The translations under genes and the position numbers were made by a program. The notes beneath the pieces are model-generated. The model saw only the letters and a program-made list of their open reading frames with translations, was not told the DNA's origin and made no database searches. 64,000 nucleotides of DNA from CAZSLO01 sp964608025 (GTDB taxonomy: Bacteria; Chloroflexota; Dehalococcoidia; Lucifugimonadales; CAJWER01): positions 186,001-250,000 of the forward strand of contig CAZSLO010000023.1 in the NCBI GenBank assembly GCA_964608025.1, given 5' to 3'. Shown here one piece after another: positions 36,417 through 44,575 of this stretch (positions are counted from its first letter, which is position 1; each line of letters opens with the position of its first letter).

Positions 36417-37829
36417 ATGACGATTTACAGCCTTGAAGAAACAATATTGCAGGCCGTAAGACGTTGGGGTTTATGTCCAGGAGATCTTGTGATAGTTGCG
36501 GTGTCTGGTGGCCCCGACTCTCTCGCTCTTATCCACTCGTTGGTACGTTCTAGTCCTAACAGTGGTTTGAGGCTTCACGTCGCACATCTTGACCATGGGT
36601 TGAGAGGTTTTGAGTCTGAGGGAGATGCGCAATTTGTAGTTAACACTTGTGTTGAGCTAGGACTTGATTTTACGATTGAAAAGACAGATGTGCGGGAATA
36701 CCGTAAAACTCACCGACTATCTTTAGAGGATGCTGCACGGCAGCTCCGATATAGGTTTTTAGCGCGCGTTGCCCGTGAAAATAAGGCCAGGGTCATTGCA
36801 ACGGGGCATACGTCTGATGATCAGGTTGAAACCGTGTTGATGAATATAATACGGGGTACCGGATTGACCGGCCTTCGGGGGATCCAGGAATTTTCCAACA
36901 GGGAAGTGGACGGGTTTGAGATATCAATAATTCGCCCAATGTTACAGTTGGACAAAAGCGAGACAGAGGGATATTGTGATCAATTAGGATTGGAGCCTAG
37001 GTATGATTCGTCGAATGGATCTATTGATCTTCTACGGAACCGTCTACGGCACGATATACTGCCTGCGCTAGATAACATCAACCCCTCTGTACGAGAAGCA
37101 ATTCGCCGTCTTGTTGAGAGTACTGGTCGGGATCTGAGGTACTTGGAGCATGTTGTAGATAAGGTTTGGGACGAAGTTGTGGAAGATCACCCTGATCGAA
37201 TAGATATAGACCGGTCAAGATTTGCCAAATTGGATGTATCTGTTGGGGCTCATTTGTTGAGAAGATCGGTTAATGTTGCAAGACATACCTTGTCAGGCCT
37301 GACACTTCTACATGTGGATGAAATGCTAGATTTTCTGAAGGGTCCAGCAGGACGAACCTTGTCCTTGCCAGATGGACTGACTCTCAGCGTAGGGTATCGC
37401 ACTGCTACCATTGGGAAAATAGGACAGGATATTTGCAAGTTCCCAGCGCTGGCAGGAGAACATGTTTTAAAAGTTCCAGGAGAGACTCGAATTGACCGCT
37501 GGTTTGTTAAGATCTCTAAGTCTTGTGATGGTTATACAAATACAATAGATGGAATGAACGTCGAGATATCTGCGCATGCTGCAAATCAAGGATTGAGATT
37601 ACGGACCAGGTTAAATGGGGATAGATTCCAACCCCTTGGGATGAAGGGTAGTAAGAAGCTTCAAGACTTCATGACTGATGGCAAGATTGATCGGTGGTGT
37701 AGGAACCGTATACCACTCGTTATAGGGGACTCCGGGATAGTATGGGTGGTTGGTTCACGTATTGCCGAGTGGGCAAAGCCAAGCCTATCTGCGGAGAGAT
37801 TATTTTTATCAGCATCGTTGGGTCCCTAG
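36417..37829 (+). CDS. tilS: tRNA(Ile)-lysidine synthase
   Basis: About 470 residues. Modifies C34 of the AUA-reading tRNA-Ile with lysine. P-loop VAVSGGPDSLAL, HLDHGLRG, EDAARQLRYRFL and GHTSDDQVETVLMNI are the N-type PP-ATPase hallmarks; the C-terminal TilS domain shows RTRLNGDRFQPLGMKGSKKL. The start is uncertain: ATG 36417 or an upstream TTG at 36387, neither with a good ribosome site. It ends on a CTAG in which its TAG overlaps the TAG of the convergent pncB-like gene. Confidence 0.94.
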   Translation: MTIYSLEETILQAVRRWGLCPGDLVIVAVSGGPDSLALIHSLVRSSPNSGLRLHVAHLDHGLRGFESEGDAQFVVNTCVELGLDFTIEKTDVREYRKTHRLSLEDAARQLRYRFLARVARENKARVIATGHTSDDQVETVLMNIIRGTGLTGLRGIQEFSNREVDGFEISIIRPMLQLDKSETEGYCDQLGLEPRYDSSNGSIDLLRNRLRHDILPALDNINPSVREAIRRLVESTGRDLRYLEHVVDKVWDEVVEDHPDRIDIDRSRFAKLDVSVGAHLLRRSVNVARHTLSGLTLLHVDEMLDFLKGPAGRTLSLPDGLTLSVGYRTATIGKIGQDICKFPALAGEHVLKVPGETRIDRWFVKISKSCDGYTNTIDGMNVEISAHAANQGLRLRTRLNGDRFQPLGMKGSKKLQDFMTDGKIDRWCRNRIPLVIGDSGIVWVVGSRIAEWAKPSLSAERLFLSASLGP

Positions 37830-38833
37830 ATTACTCGGTCTAGGCGAGGATTAGTTGTTACCCCCGGAATCCTGCCTCTTTTTGCGACTGACTTGGTATC
37901 AATCTCCTGAATATTGGATGTGAATGGTATAGGTGAGGCAGATGCTATGTAGTAGCCGACACCAAAAGAGTCTACTGGAGCCTCCTGTTCAATCATTTGA
38001 CTGATTCTATCGGGAGTAAATCCTCCGGTTACCATGATTTCGACGTGCTTGAAACCAGCTAGATCCAAACGAGCCCGGATTTCCTTGACCAAATTTGATG
38101 TCACTCCTCCCCTCTCGGGTGGTGTGTCTAGTCTTATGCCACGAAGTCTGTCTCGAAGACTCCGCGCTGCGTTTATGGAATCTTCAGCTTCATCTCGTAG
38201 CGTATCAACTAATGCGACTCGTGGAACTTCCTGAGGCATATGCTTGTCGAACGCCTCTATGGCTTGGCCAGCATCTCCTATAATCATATTTAGGGCGTGA
38301 GGCATGTTGCCTGCTGGTGTCACGCCGGCTAGGCGAGCGCCTTGTATAGTTGAGCACGATACACATCCGCCACGGACGCTCGCGTAGTCCATTTCTGACG
38401 CGATGTTTGGATGAACATTTCGTGCACCCACGGCAAACACTGGTGTTCCTCCAGTGCCTCCTGCTGCTTCCACACATTCATGGGCGGCTGTGGCCCATCC
38501 CGTAGACGATGCAAGCATACCTGATAAGGCTGTTTCATAGAGCCCAATAGACCCATATGGTGCCTTGATGCGCAAGGCCACTTCGTTTGCTTCTATTGCT
38601 TCCCCTTCTTCCAGGGCCCAAACTTCGGCCCCCGTTTCAGGCAGGATTTTGCTAAGTAGCATTTTTGTTTCTTTTATACCGCATAACAATCCCTTTTTTT
38701 CGGATGCGAATTCCATAGTTACGACAGGGTTAATGCTTTCGTTACGCAGGATCGTGAGGGTTCGCTGCAGATATACATCCGCGGTATCACCTACTAGGAC
38801 TGGCCTTCTTATCTCGAATTCACTGTTTACCAT
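37826..38833 (-). CDS. Nicotinate phosphoribosyltransferase-like enzyme
   Basis: 335 residues, short archaeal-like type. It makes nicotinate mononucleotide from nicotinate and PRPP, the salvage entry to NAD. Matching parts: GLYETALSGMLAS, GARNVHPNIASEMDYASVRGG, LVDTLRDEAEDS, IMVTGGFTPDRI and GVGYYIASASPIPFTSNI. ATG 38833 follows a purine-rich GAGATAAA. Its stop overlaps that of tilS in CTAG. Nicotinate specificity over quinolinate follows the family pattern. Confidence 0.85.
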   Translation of the reverse strand: MVNSEFEIRRPVLVGDTADVYLQRTLTILRNESINPVVTMEFASEKKGLLCGIKETKMLLSKILPETGAEVWALEEGEAIEANEVALRIKAPYGSIGLYETALSGMLASSTGWATAAHECVEAAGGTGGTPVFAVGARNVHPNIASEMDYASVRGGCVSCSTIQGARLAGVTPAGNMPHALNMIIGDAGQAIEAFDKHMPQEVPRVALVDTLRDEAEDSINAARSLRDRLRGIRLDTPPERGGVTSNLVKEIRARLDLAGFKHVEIMVTGGFTPDRISQMIEQEAPVDSFGVGYYIASASPIPFTSNIQEIDTKSVAKRGRIPGVTTNPRLDRVI

Positions 38834-39014
38834 GGTTTATCTCTATAATTAATTGGATACCTTCAAAAGGTTTAGCCAAACTTGTTGTGGGGGAATTTAT
38901 AGCCGTCAGTGACAGCTTTCTTATTGGATTTCGTCGGTAATGTTAACGCGCTACCTTTCTAACTGCAATGATCTTGCTACTTACTTCAAGGGATACCCGG
39001 ACGCCCAGATCTCA

Positions 39015-39860
39015 TTAAATTGCTATGAAATCTGGGATAGATTCAAACCCATAATAGGTATCATCTAGTTGGCTTTCGAGCACCTTAATTATGCGTATTC
39101 CAGATGGGTCTGGGCCGAGCGGAACTCCTACAGGCCCGGAGATGATCATCCGGAATCCATCGTCTGAAGAGTACTTGTTTTTATGCCAGTGGCCTGAAAA
39201 CATAGCTTCGACATGATGCTTTTTAAATAGATCTAGGAGTATACGGCGCCTTTTTATTGGTATTACCATTTGAGAATCTGGATCGTCTCTTGTTTCTCCA
39301 AAGAGCGGGTGATGTCCAAATACTATGCATCGTTGCCCATTCTTGGTTGCGCGGCCGAGATCAGTTTTAAGGAAATCAAGCTGAGCTTCCCATTCTTGAG
39401 GAACGTGGGTCGGATCGAATGTTATGCTAGTGTTGATAACTACGAAGTGCATCATCCCTTGATCGAATGAGTAGTTATCGTATCCAAATCGCTCTCTATA
39501 TAAATTCAACAATTTGGAGGTAGGGGAATTCCCTACATCACAATTGCCCGCCGCCATATAAATTTTTATATTTGGATTAAGCGTATTGGTTATTCGTTGT
39601 AGTTCATGGAGCTGGCTTAGGTCTTCTGGATCTTGAATCAGGTCTCCAGTAACAATTATGAACTTGGGTTTTAGCCGATTAGCTGCGGAGATAGCCCTCT
39701 CATAACGTTCAGTCTCATAGGCAAATCCTGTACTGATGTCGATCTGAGGTGGGTGGAGTCCTCTCTCATGCATCTCTGTTCTTTTCTTGTTGTTGGTTCC
39801 GCTTAAAGTGGCCGCCATTCCCAGCTGGGTATCCGACATTTGAATGAAAAAGAAAGACAA
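39015..39860 (-). CDS. Calcineurin-like metallophosphoesterase
   Basis: 281 residues. The two-metal site motifs are in order: SDTQLGM (Asp, with Gln at the usual His position), GDLIQD, GNCD in place of GNHD, VFGHHPL and FSGHWHKNKYS. Cytoplasmic, no signal. Start is TTG 39860 or the ATG seven codons downstream. Divergent from the M16 gene across only about 80 bases. Substrate unknown; Icc-like 3',5'-cNMP phosphodiesterases share this form. Confidence 0.85.
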   Translation of the reverse strand: MSFFFIQMSDTQLGMAATLSGTNNKKRTEMHERGLHPPQIDISTGFAYETERYERAISAANRLKPKFIIVTGDLIQDPEDLSQLHELQRITNTLNPNIKIYMAAGNCDVGNSPTSKLLNLYRERFGYDNYSFDQGMMHFVVINTSITFDPTHVPQEWEAQLDFLKTDLGRATKNGQRCIVFGHHPLFGETRDDPDSQMVIPIKRRRILLDLFKKHHVEAMFSGHWHKNKYSSDDGFRMIISGPVGVPLGPDPSGIRIIKVLESQLDDTYYGFESIPDFIAI

Positions 39861-39910
39861 TTTTTATTCCCTTCTCGACAATTATTCAGTTTTCTTGAAT
39901 ATACGGCAAA

Positions 39911-39939
39911 TTGACCGTTTTGGCACTATCCCCTAGAAT
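39911..39939 (+). promoter_or_regulatory. Promoter giving a leaderless M16 message
   Basis: -35 TTGACC (39911-39916), exact 17-base spacer and -10 TAGAAT (39934-39939). Seven bases separate the -10 from ATG 39947, so transcription should begin at the start codon. Confidence 0.65.
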
Positions 39940-39946
39940 CGCGCCC

Positions 39947-41230
39947 ATGTATTCGTCTACTGATACTTCTTTTGAAAGAACGGTTCTTAGCAATGGTATG
40001 CGGATCGTTACAAGCACGATGCCATATACTCGTGCGGTCTCTGTCAGTATCTATGTAGGGGTCGGGTCCCGTTATGAATCAGATGAACAAGCAGGGATCT
40101 CCCATGTACTAGAGCATCTTGTTTTCAAGGGCACCGAGTCACGTCCTAGCCCGTTAGATATTAGTGGTGGTATAGAGGGATTAGGCGGTGTTCTCAATGC
40201 TGGTACCGAGCAGGAACTGACAGTTTACTGGTGCAAAGTTGCCGCTACATATCTCGAGGAGTCGCTCGATTTACTTTTGGATATGGTTCGCAACTCCGTT
40301 TATGACCCAGATGAAATCGAACGTGAACTTAAGGTTGTGATTGAAGAACAGAATATGGTTAACGACCAGCCATCCAGTAAAGTTGAACAGTTAATCGATG
40401 GGATTCTATGGCCAGACCACCCTTTGGGACGGGATATTGGCGGAACTCATGAATCAGTTTCGAAAATGACACGAGAAATGATTTTGGAACATGCTGAACG
40501 GTATTATTTTCCTGGAAACATCGTGGTAAGTGTTGCTGGGAATGTTGTTCATGAGAATGTTGTTAGCGTTGTGTCGTCGTTGACTAATGGTTGGTTATCA
40601 CACACGATTCCTGATTGGACTAGATTTGACAGGGAGAGCCACACGCCGGAAATTCAGATAGAGTACCGGAAGACTGAACAGTCTCATCTAGCTATAGCCT
40701 TGCCAGGGCTCCCTATAGATCACCCAGATCGTTATGCTGCAGACTTATTGAGCGTTGTGCTTGGGGAAGGGATGAGTAGTCGCCTATTTGTGGAGGTACG
40801 AGAGAAGCAGGGTTTGGCATATGAAATAAATAGCAGTAACATTCATTTTATGGATTGTGGGGCATTACTGATAATAGCGGGCGTGGATCCAAAAAATGTT
40901 CAGAGGGCTGTTTCTACCATATTAAATGAGGTCAGCTCTCTCAGGTATCAATTGCCTGAACAGGAGCTCGATAAGGCAAAACGAATGAGCACTGGAATCA
41001 TGGCTTTACGCATGGAGGATACGCGGGCAGTATCGGCATGGATGGGAACCCAGGAACTACTACTGAACAGGATCCTTGAGTTTGAAGAGGTGGTTAACAG
41101 TGTCTATAAAGTGACGATCGACGATATACACCGTGTGGCTAATGACCTGCTGAAAACCGACCGACTGAAAATGGCCGTGGTGGGTCCTCATCGTGGAAGT
41201 GCACGCTTACTGCAAGTTTTGAGGTTATGA
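39947..41230 (+). CDS. M16-family processing peptidase (single chain)
   Basis: 427 residues, PqqL/MPP-beta-like. Zinc motif HVLEH (His53, Glu56, His57), followed by EEQNMVNDQP, LSVVLGEGMSSRLFVEVREKQGLAYE and an M16 C-terminal half. It is active-type, unlike the second half of the 884-residue M16 protein at 10.7-13.4 kb. The upstream in-frame TTG at 39911 is the -35 element itself, so ATG 39947 is the start. Likely cytoplasmic; often found near pnp in other bacteria, not here. Confidence 0.92.
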   Translation: MYSSTDTSFERTVLSNGMRIVTSTMPYTRAVSVSIYVGVGSRYESDEQAGISHVLEHLVFKGTESRPSPLDISGGIEGLGGVLNAGTEQELTVYWCKVAATYLEESLDLLLDMVRNSVYDPDEIERELKVVIEEQNMVNDQPSSKVEQLIDGILWPDHPLGRDIGGTHESVSKMTREMILEHAERYYFPGNIVVSVAGNVVHENVVSVVSSLTNGWLSHTIPDWTRFDRESHTPEIQIEYRKTEQSHLAIALPGLPIDHPDRYAADLLSVVLGEGMSSRLFVEVREKQGLAYEINSSNIHFMDCGALLIIAGVDPKNVQRAVSTILNEVSSLRYQLPEQELDKAKRMSTGIMALRMEDTRAVSAWMGTQELLLNRILEFEEVVNSVYKVTIDDIHRVANDLLKTDRLKMAVVGPHRGSARLLQVLRL

Positions 41231-41261
41231 CTTGTCCGTTTGCCTCAATAAATGCTGGAAG

Positions 41262-41813
41262 CTAAATGTTTGGCAAGTTAGCTTTTGTGCCATCATCTAG
41301 TTCTACGTCAAAAACTGTCAAGATTTTTCCTAGCATCGAATAATATCCCACCAGAATGATCAGGTCGATCGTCTGTGCAGTCCCAATCAGATGGATTATT
41401 GCTTGAAAGGTGGCATCTCGAAGAGATCCTTCATGTACGAGTTCCTTGGCTGCCTGTACAAACACCCCTTCTTTTGGAGGGAGGCCCATTGGAGCCTTCC
41501 CAGACCGGATTGCCTCGATAACTTCTTTTCGTACCCCAGATTCCAGAGCAACGGGTTCGTGATGAGCCCACTCATACGGAACATTCATCTCCCGGGCTGT
41601 TGCAAGTATTGTGGTTTCCCTAATCGCAGGATCTAATGGTGATTTGTATCGGATATAAGCACCGACATTGGCCACAGCCTCTGCGGCATCCACACTATTT
41701 AAAAGGGTCTTAAAAACGTTCAATACGCTGCCACGTGTGCCCGAAATAGCATCGTATATGTATTGTTTTTCGACTGGGATCTCCTCTCGTGTTATTAGTG
41801 GAATCTTAGACAT
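41262..41813 (-). CDS. Carboxymuconolactone decarboxylase-family protein
   Basis: 183 residues, all-helical CMD/AhpD fold. The central IRETTILATAREMNVPYEWAHHEP is the family core, with the EWAHHE motif. There is no CxxC, so it is not an AhpD-type peroxidase. Ribosome site AGAGGAAA before ATG 41813. Downstream it converges on the M16 gene, 31 bases apart. Function in this group is mostly unassigned. Confidence 0.85.
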   Translation of the reverse strand: MSKIPLITREEIPVEKQYIYDAISGTRGSVLNVFKTLLNSVDAAEAVANVGAYIRYKSPLDPAIRETTILATAREMNVPYEWAHHEPVALESGVRKEVIEAIRSGKAPMGLPPKEGVFVQAAKELVHEGSLRDATFQAIIHLIGTAQTIDLIILVGYYSMLGKILTVFDVELDDGTKANLPNI

Positions 41814-41966
41814 TGATTTCCTCTGGCCTTGAAATTTTGGGCATCGAATTTCGGACTAGGTAAACCGATTGAATCTTGATATCTGTGTCACCTATTCTGT
41901 GTTAATAGAGTTCGTCATTTGAGCGAGTAGCCTTTTCGAGGATAATTTTTAGTACACGGTTAAAGA

Positions 41967-42629
41967 CTAATTGTTGCGGTTATCCTTAATTTTGTCGAAC
42001 ATAATTGGAGGGAGAGGGAAAACCCAACCACGATTAACTATGATTTCGGTTGACAGAGTTGCTGGGATTGCCACGATGATTTCAGGTTCTACAGAGAATG
42101 AGCCGCCAAATCCACCAATTGCACTTCGTGTATGCACACCAGCGAAACCGCCCGGATCAATCCCATTATCCGCGTAATCACTCATGCCTCCGCCAAATAC
42201 CGATTGCCAACGAAACGAGAATCCGTTGGTTACAGGTGGCCCTACATTGGATGCATTCCCAGCTGGAGAAACTACCATTCCTAGTGCCTTGACAGTATAA
42301 AGCAGGTCATTGAGGTCACCCTTGCCATCGCAATTTAGGGCCCAGTGAAGGCGCTTTATCATCTCATCCGCTGCATCTTGGGCGCCCTGGCGACCATGTT
42401 CAATAGTCTCGGGATTGTCTGTCATCGGTTCTGTTCCTGCTGTATAGCCAGAAAGGTAGACTAGGCCACTCTCGTGAAATACAACGTTGGCAATGCCTTG
42501 GCCCGATAGTGATGTAACGTTTTCCTCAAATGTTCCGAGATCAATTCCTAGTTCGTTGATCCGATCATATACGTCGAAACTTCTCCTTAGTTCGTCTGGA
42601 ATAGAAGCTGCATCATAATGGTATCCCAT
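41967..42629 (-). CDS. RidA/YjgF-like protein
   Basis: About 220 residues with one RidA-like region in the middle: GLVYLSGYTAG, QDAADEMIKRLHWAL and LLYTVKALGMVVS. The expected Arg of the RidA active site is not evident at its usual place, and the protein carries a longer glycine-rich C-terminal part (GGFAGVHTRSAIGGFGGSF). ATG 42629 follows GAGGAC; the longer frame to 42737 would overlap the divergent gene. Enamine deamination is the family role, but here it is only possible. Confidence 0.7.
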   Translation of the reverse strand: MGYHYDAASIPDELRRSFDVYDRINELGIDLGTFEENVTSLSGQGIANVVFHESGLVYLSGYTAGTEPMTDNPETIEHGRQGAQDAADEMIKRLHWALNCDGKGDLNDLLYTVKALGMVVSPAGNASNVGPPVTNGFSFRWQSVFGGGMSDYADNGIDPGGFAGVHTRSAIGGFGGSFSVEPEIIVAIPATLSTEIIVNRGWVFPLPPIMFDKIKDNRNN

Positions 42630-42729
42630 GCTATGTCCTCGTTTGAATTCTCTGATATTAATAGTTGAACGGAGATCGAATGTTACCAGAAAGGTGTTAC
42701 TTGACCAATGCTCGGGGTATGATGCGACT

Positions 42730-43365
42730 ATGACCAAAGAAGTTTCTATCGGTGTCGTAGTTTCTATTGATCAGGATCCGACTGATTACCTGGCAGCCGT
42801 TCGGAGGGCTGGTGGAGAGCCAAAAAAAATGGTGCTCCCTGATCTGGACTGGATGAAAATGGACGGATTGTTGATGGCAGCTGGGCCTCAATCGCACGTC
42901 ATTGAGGAACGAGGAACTCTAGACAAGGCAATTTCATGTGTTTCGAATGCGCTCGACCACGATTTGCCTATTCTTGCAATTGCAGATGGCTTTCTATCTT
43001 TTAACCGAGCTGCAGGGGGCTCGTTCGTGGAGTTAATTGATCATGCTGAGGATCTTGGAGAACAAGGATCTTCATCGTATCATCGAATTTATATCACGCC
43101 TGGAGGAAAGCTGGCAGCCATTGTTGGTTCTGGGGGATTCGTGAGGGTTAATAGTCGCCATAGCTTAGGGATCAGGGAGGCTCAAAAGGCGGAAGGACTT
43201 CTAGCGACTGCATATTCATTGGAAGATGGGTTAATAGAGGCACTAGAGAGCCCGGACCACAAGTGGGCTATTGGGGTACAGTTTAGTCCCGAACGACGTA
43301 TGGAAATCCCACCACACTTTGATCGCCTATTTGAAGCACTAGTCATAAAGTCGGCTGGGAATTAG
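42730..43365 (+). CDS. Class I glutamine amidotransferase-like (C26) protein without catalytic residues
   Basis: 211 residues resembling gamma-glutamyl-GABA hydrolases. LPILAIADGFLSFNRAAGG is in place of the usual GICRGMQ-type nucleophile elbow: the Cys is lost. Later VNSRHSLGI stands for VNSxHHQ and GVQFSPE for GVQWHPE, so the catalytic His is Ser. Fold retained, chemistry absent, so a pseudoenzyme or binding protein. ATG 42730 lies six bases after a TATGAT -10, a leaderless arrangement. Divergent from the RidA-like gene. Confidence 0.7.
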   Translation: MTKEVSIGVVVSIDQDPTDYLAAVRRAGGEPKKMVLPDLDWMKMDGLLMAAGPQSHVIEERGTLDKAISCVSNALDHDLPILAIADGFLSFNRAAGGSFVELIDHAEDLGEQGSSSYHRIYITPGGKLAAIVGSGGFVRVNSRHSLGIREAQKAEGLLATAYSLEDGLIEALESPDHKWAIGVQFSPERRMEIPPHFDRLFEALVIKSAGN

Positions 43366-43382
43366 CCCAAGTTTTAGTAGCT

Positions 43383-44123
43383 CTAAATAGTATTGGTGCC
43401 AGGATAGTTCTTGATGAGATCTATGAGGCTTAAAACGAAGTTTCGGTCTGTGTCTGAAATCTGGAAAAGGTCTACAGAGACGCTCAGGCTGACACTTCCG
43501 CCGCTATTGAGGTTTATTAAAGTGCGGTTGGCATTTTGGGAATCGATTTGACCTATTTGGATTGATTTAGCGGGTGGCTTGCCAGCCTTGACGTGAGTTG
43601 GGCTAGCCTGTCTGACTTCCTCAGCAATGCCGCCGTAAGATCCCGACTTCGACCGGAGCTTTGCCATCTTTGCCACGGCGTTTGACATCGGTATGTCGGC
43701 TTCTTTTGCTGCATTCACGAAGAAAGAGATGGCTTTACGAAGCGTGTGCCCATCTATTGGATAGGTACTGAACCATTGACGTACCATTGCTGGAGTAGCT
43801 CTTGGAAGTTCCTCGAATGGCACGATCACATATGATTCTGTAAGGATAACTCTTAATATCATACGCCATTCTTCTATTGTGGAATTAGCCATTTTGTCCA
43901 GAGCCTTGGTGGGGGAGTCGTCGACCAGTAGTCTTAGAAATCGCATAGCTGCTACCAATTGGGTTCCGTTGCTGCCACTGAATTTTACCTGCCAAAAAGA
44001 TCGATCGAATCTCAGCGGAACACCTTCTTCACGAAGCCAACTTCGAAGTGAGCGGAAAGTGGTAAAGCTGATGTAGGGTGGCGGAGCTAGCCTCCCTTGG
44101 CCCGAGATAGAATTCTGGTTCAT
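43383..44123 (-). CDS. DUF5343-containing protein
   Basis: 246 residues. The first ~150 resemble DUF5343: PYISFTTFRSLRSWLREEGVP, RSFWQVKFSGSNGTQL and AAMRFLRLL. That region looks like winged-helix-like repeats. The C-terminal 80 residues (LINLNSGGSVSLSVSVDLF) form a separate beta segment found in DUF5343 proteins of Actinobacteria. No known function; sometimes beside defence genes, but none is here. ATG 44123 has no clear ribosome site. Converges on the C26-like gene by 17 bases. Confidence 0.72.
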   Translation of the reverse strand: MNQNSISGQGRLAPPPYISFTTFRSLRSWLREEGVPLRFDRSFWQVKFSGSNGTQLVAAMRFLRLLVDDSPTKALDKMANSTIEEWRMILRVILTESYVIVPFEELPRATPAMVRQWFSTYPIDGHTLRKAISFFVNAAKEADIPMSNAVAKMAKLRSKSGSYGGIAEEVRQASPTHVKAGKPPAKSIQIGQIDSQNANRTLINLNSGGSVSLSVSVDLFQISDTDRNFVLSLIDLIKNYPGTNTI

Positions 44124-44206
44124 GCGATATGCCTACGATGCCACAAAGGTAGTGGAATGATGTAGAAACCTGACTTTCAAACCTAGTGTATACCCTCAAC
44201 GCAAAT

Positions 44207-44385
44207 AATGCCACTAGCGTGTGGCATTGGCCCGGACAAAAATTGAAACTGCTTTGTGGCATGGCTAAAATGGCTAGGTGTTGGCTCGTAATGCCAATGC
44301 CCCCAAAAGGGACCTGCCAAGTTTGTGAGAGGCTTGAGCAGGATCCAAGGCACCCCGGAGGAGGCGCCTAGTGCGCCCCTCCGGG
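44207..44385. other. Non-coding region with four strong hairpins; candidate structured RNA
   Basis: The 452-base gap before gyrA has no credible ORF. It holds AATGCCAC (44207-44214)/44221-44228, TTGGC (44281-44285)/44293-44297, a 12-bp stem GGACCTGCCAAG (44310-44321)/44333-44346 with two bulged A, and CCCGGAGG (44354-44361)/44378-44385 enclosing GCGC/GCGC. No T-run follows the last stem on either strand. No tRNA, SRP, tmRNA or RNase P signature is visible. From 44390 to 44575 the DNA is AT-rich, with TATACT near 44453 as a possible gyrA -10. Confidence 0.4.
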
Positions 44386-44575
44386 CTTAATACTAAATAC
44401 CCGAATATATGCATGATGATAATAATCCAGATACAATATATGGTATACTCTAACAAGGATACAAGAGTCAAGAGTCTAGTCGATTAATGATATAGATCGT
44501 AAGCTTAAGGGAATCTAATAATTGGATCTATCCTTCGTATCCTCAGTCTCCAAATAAACTCTCCTGGAGATATCT

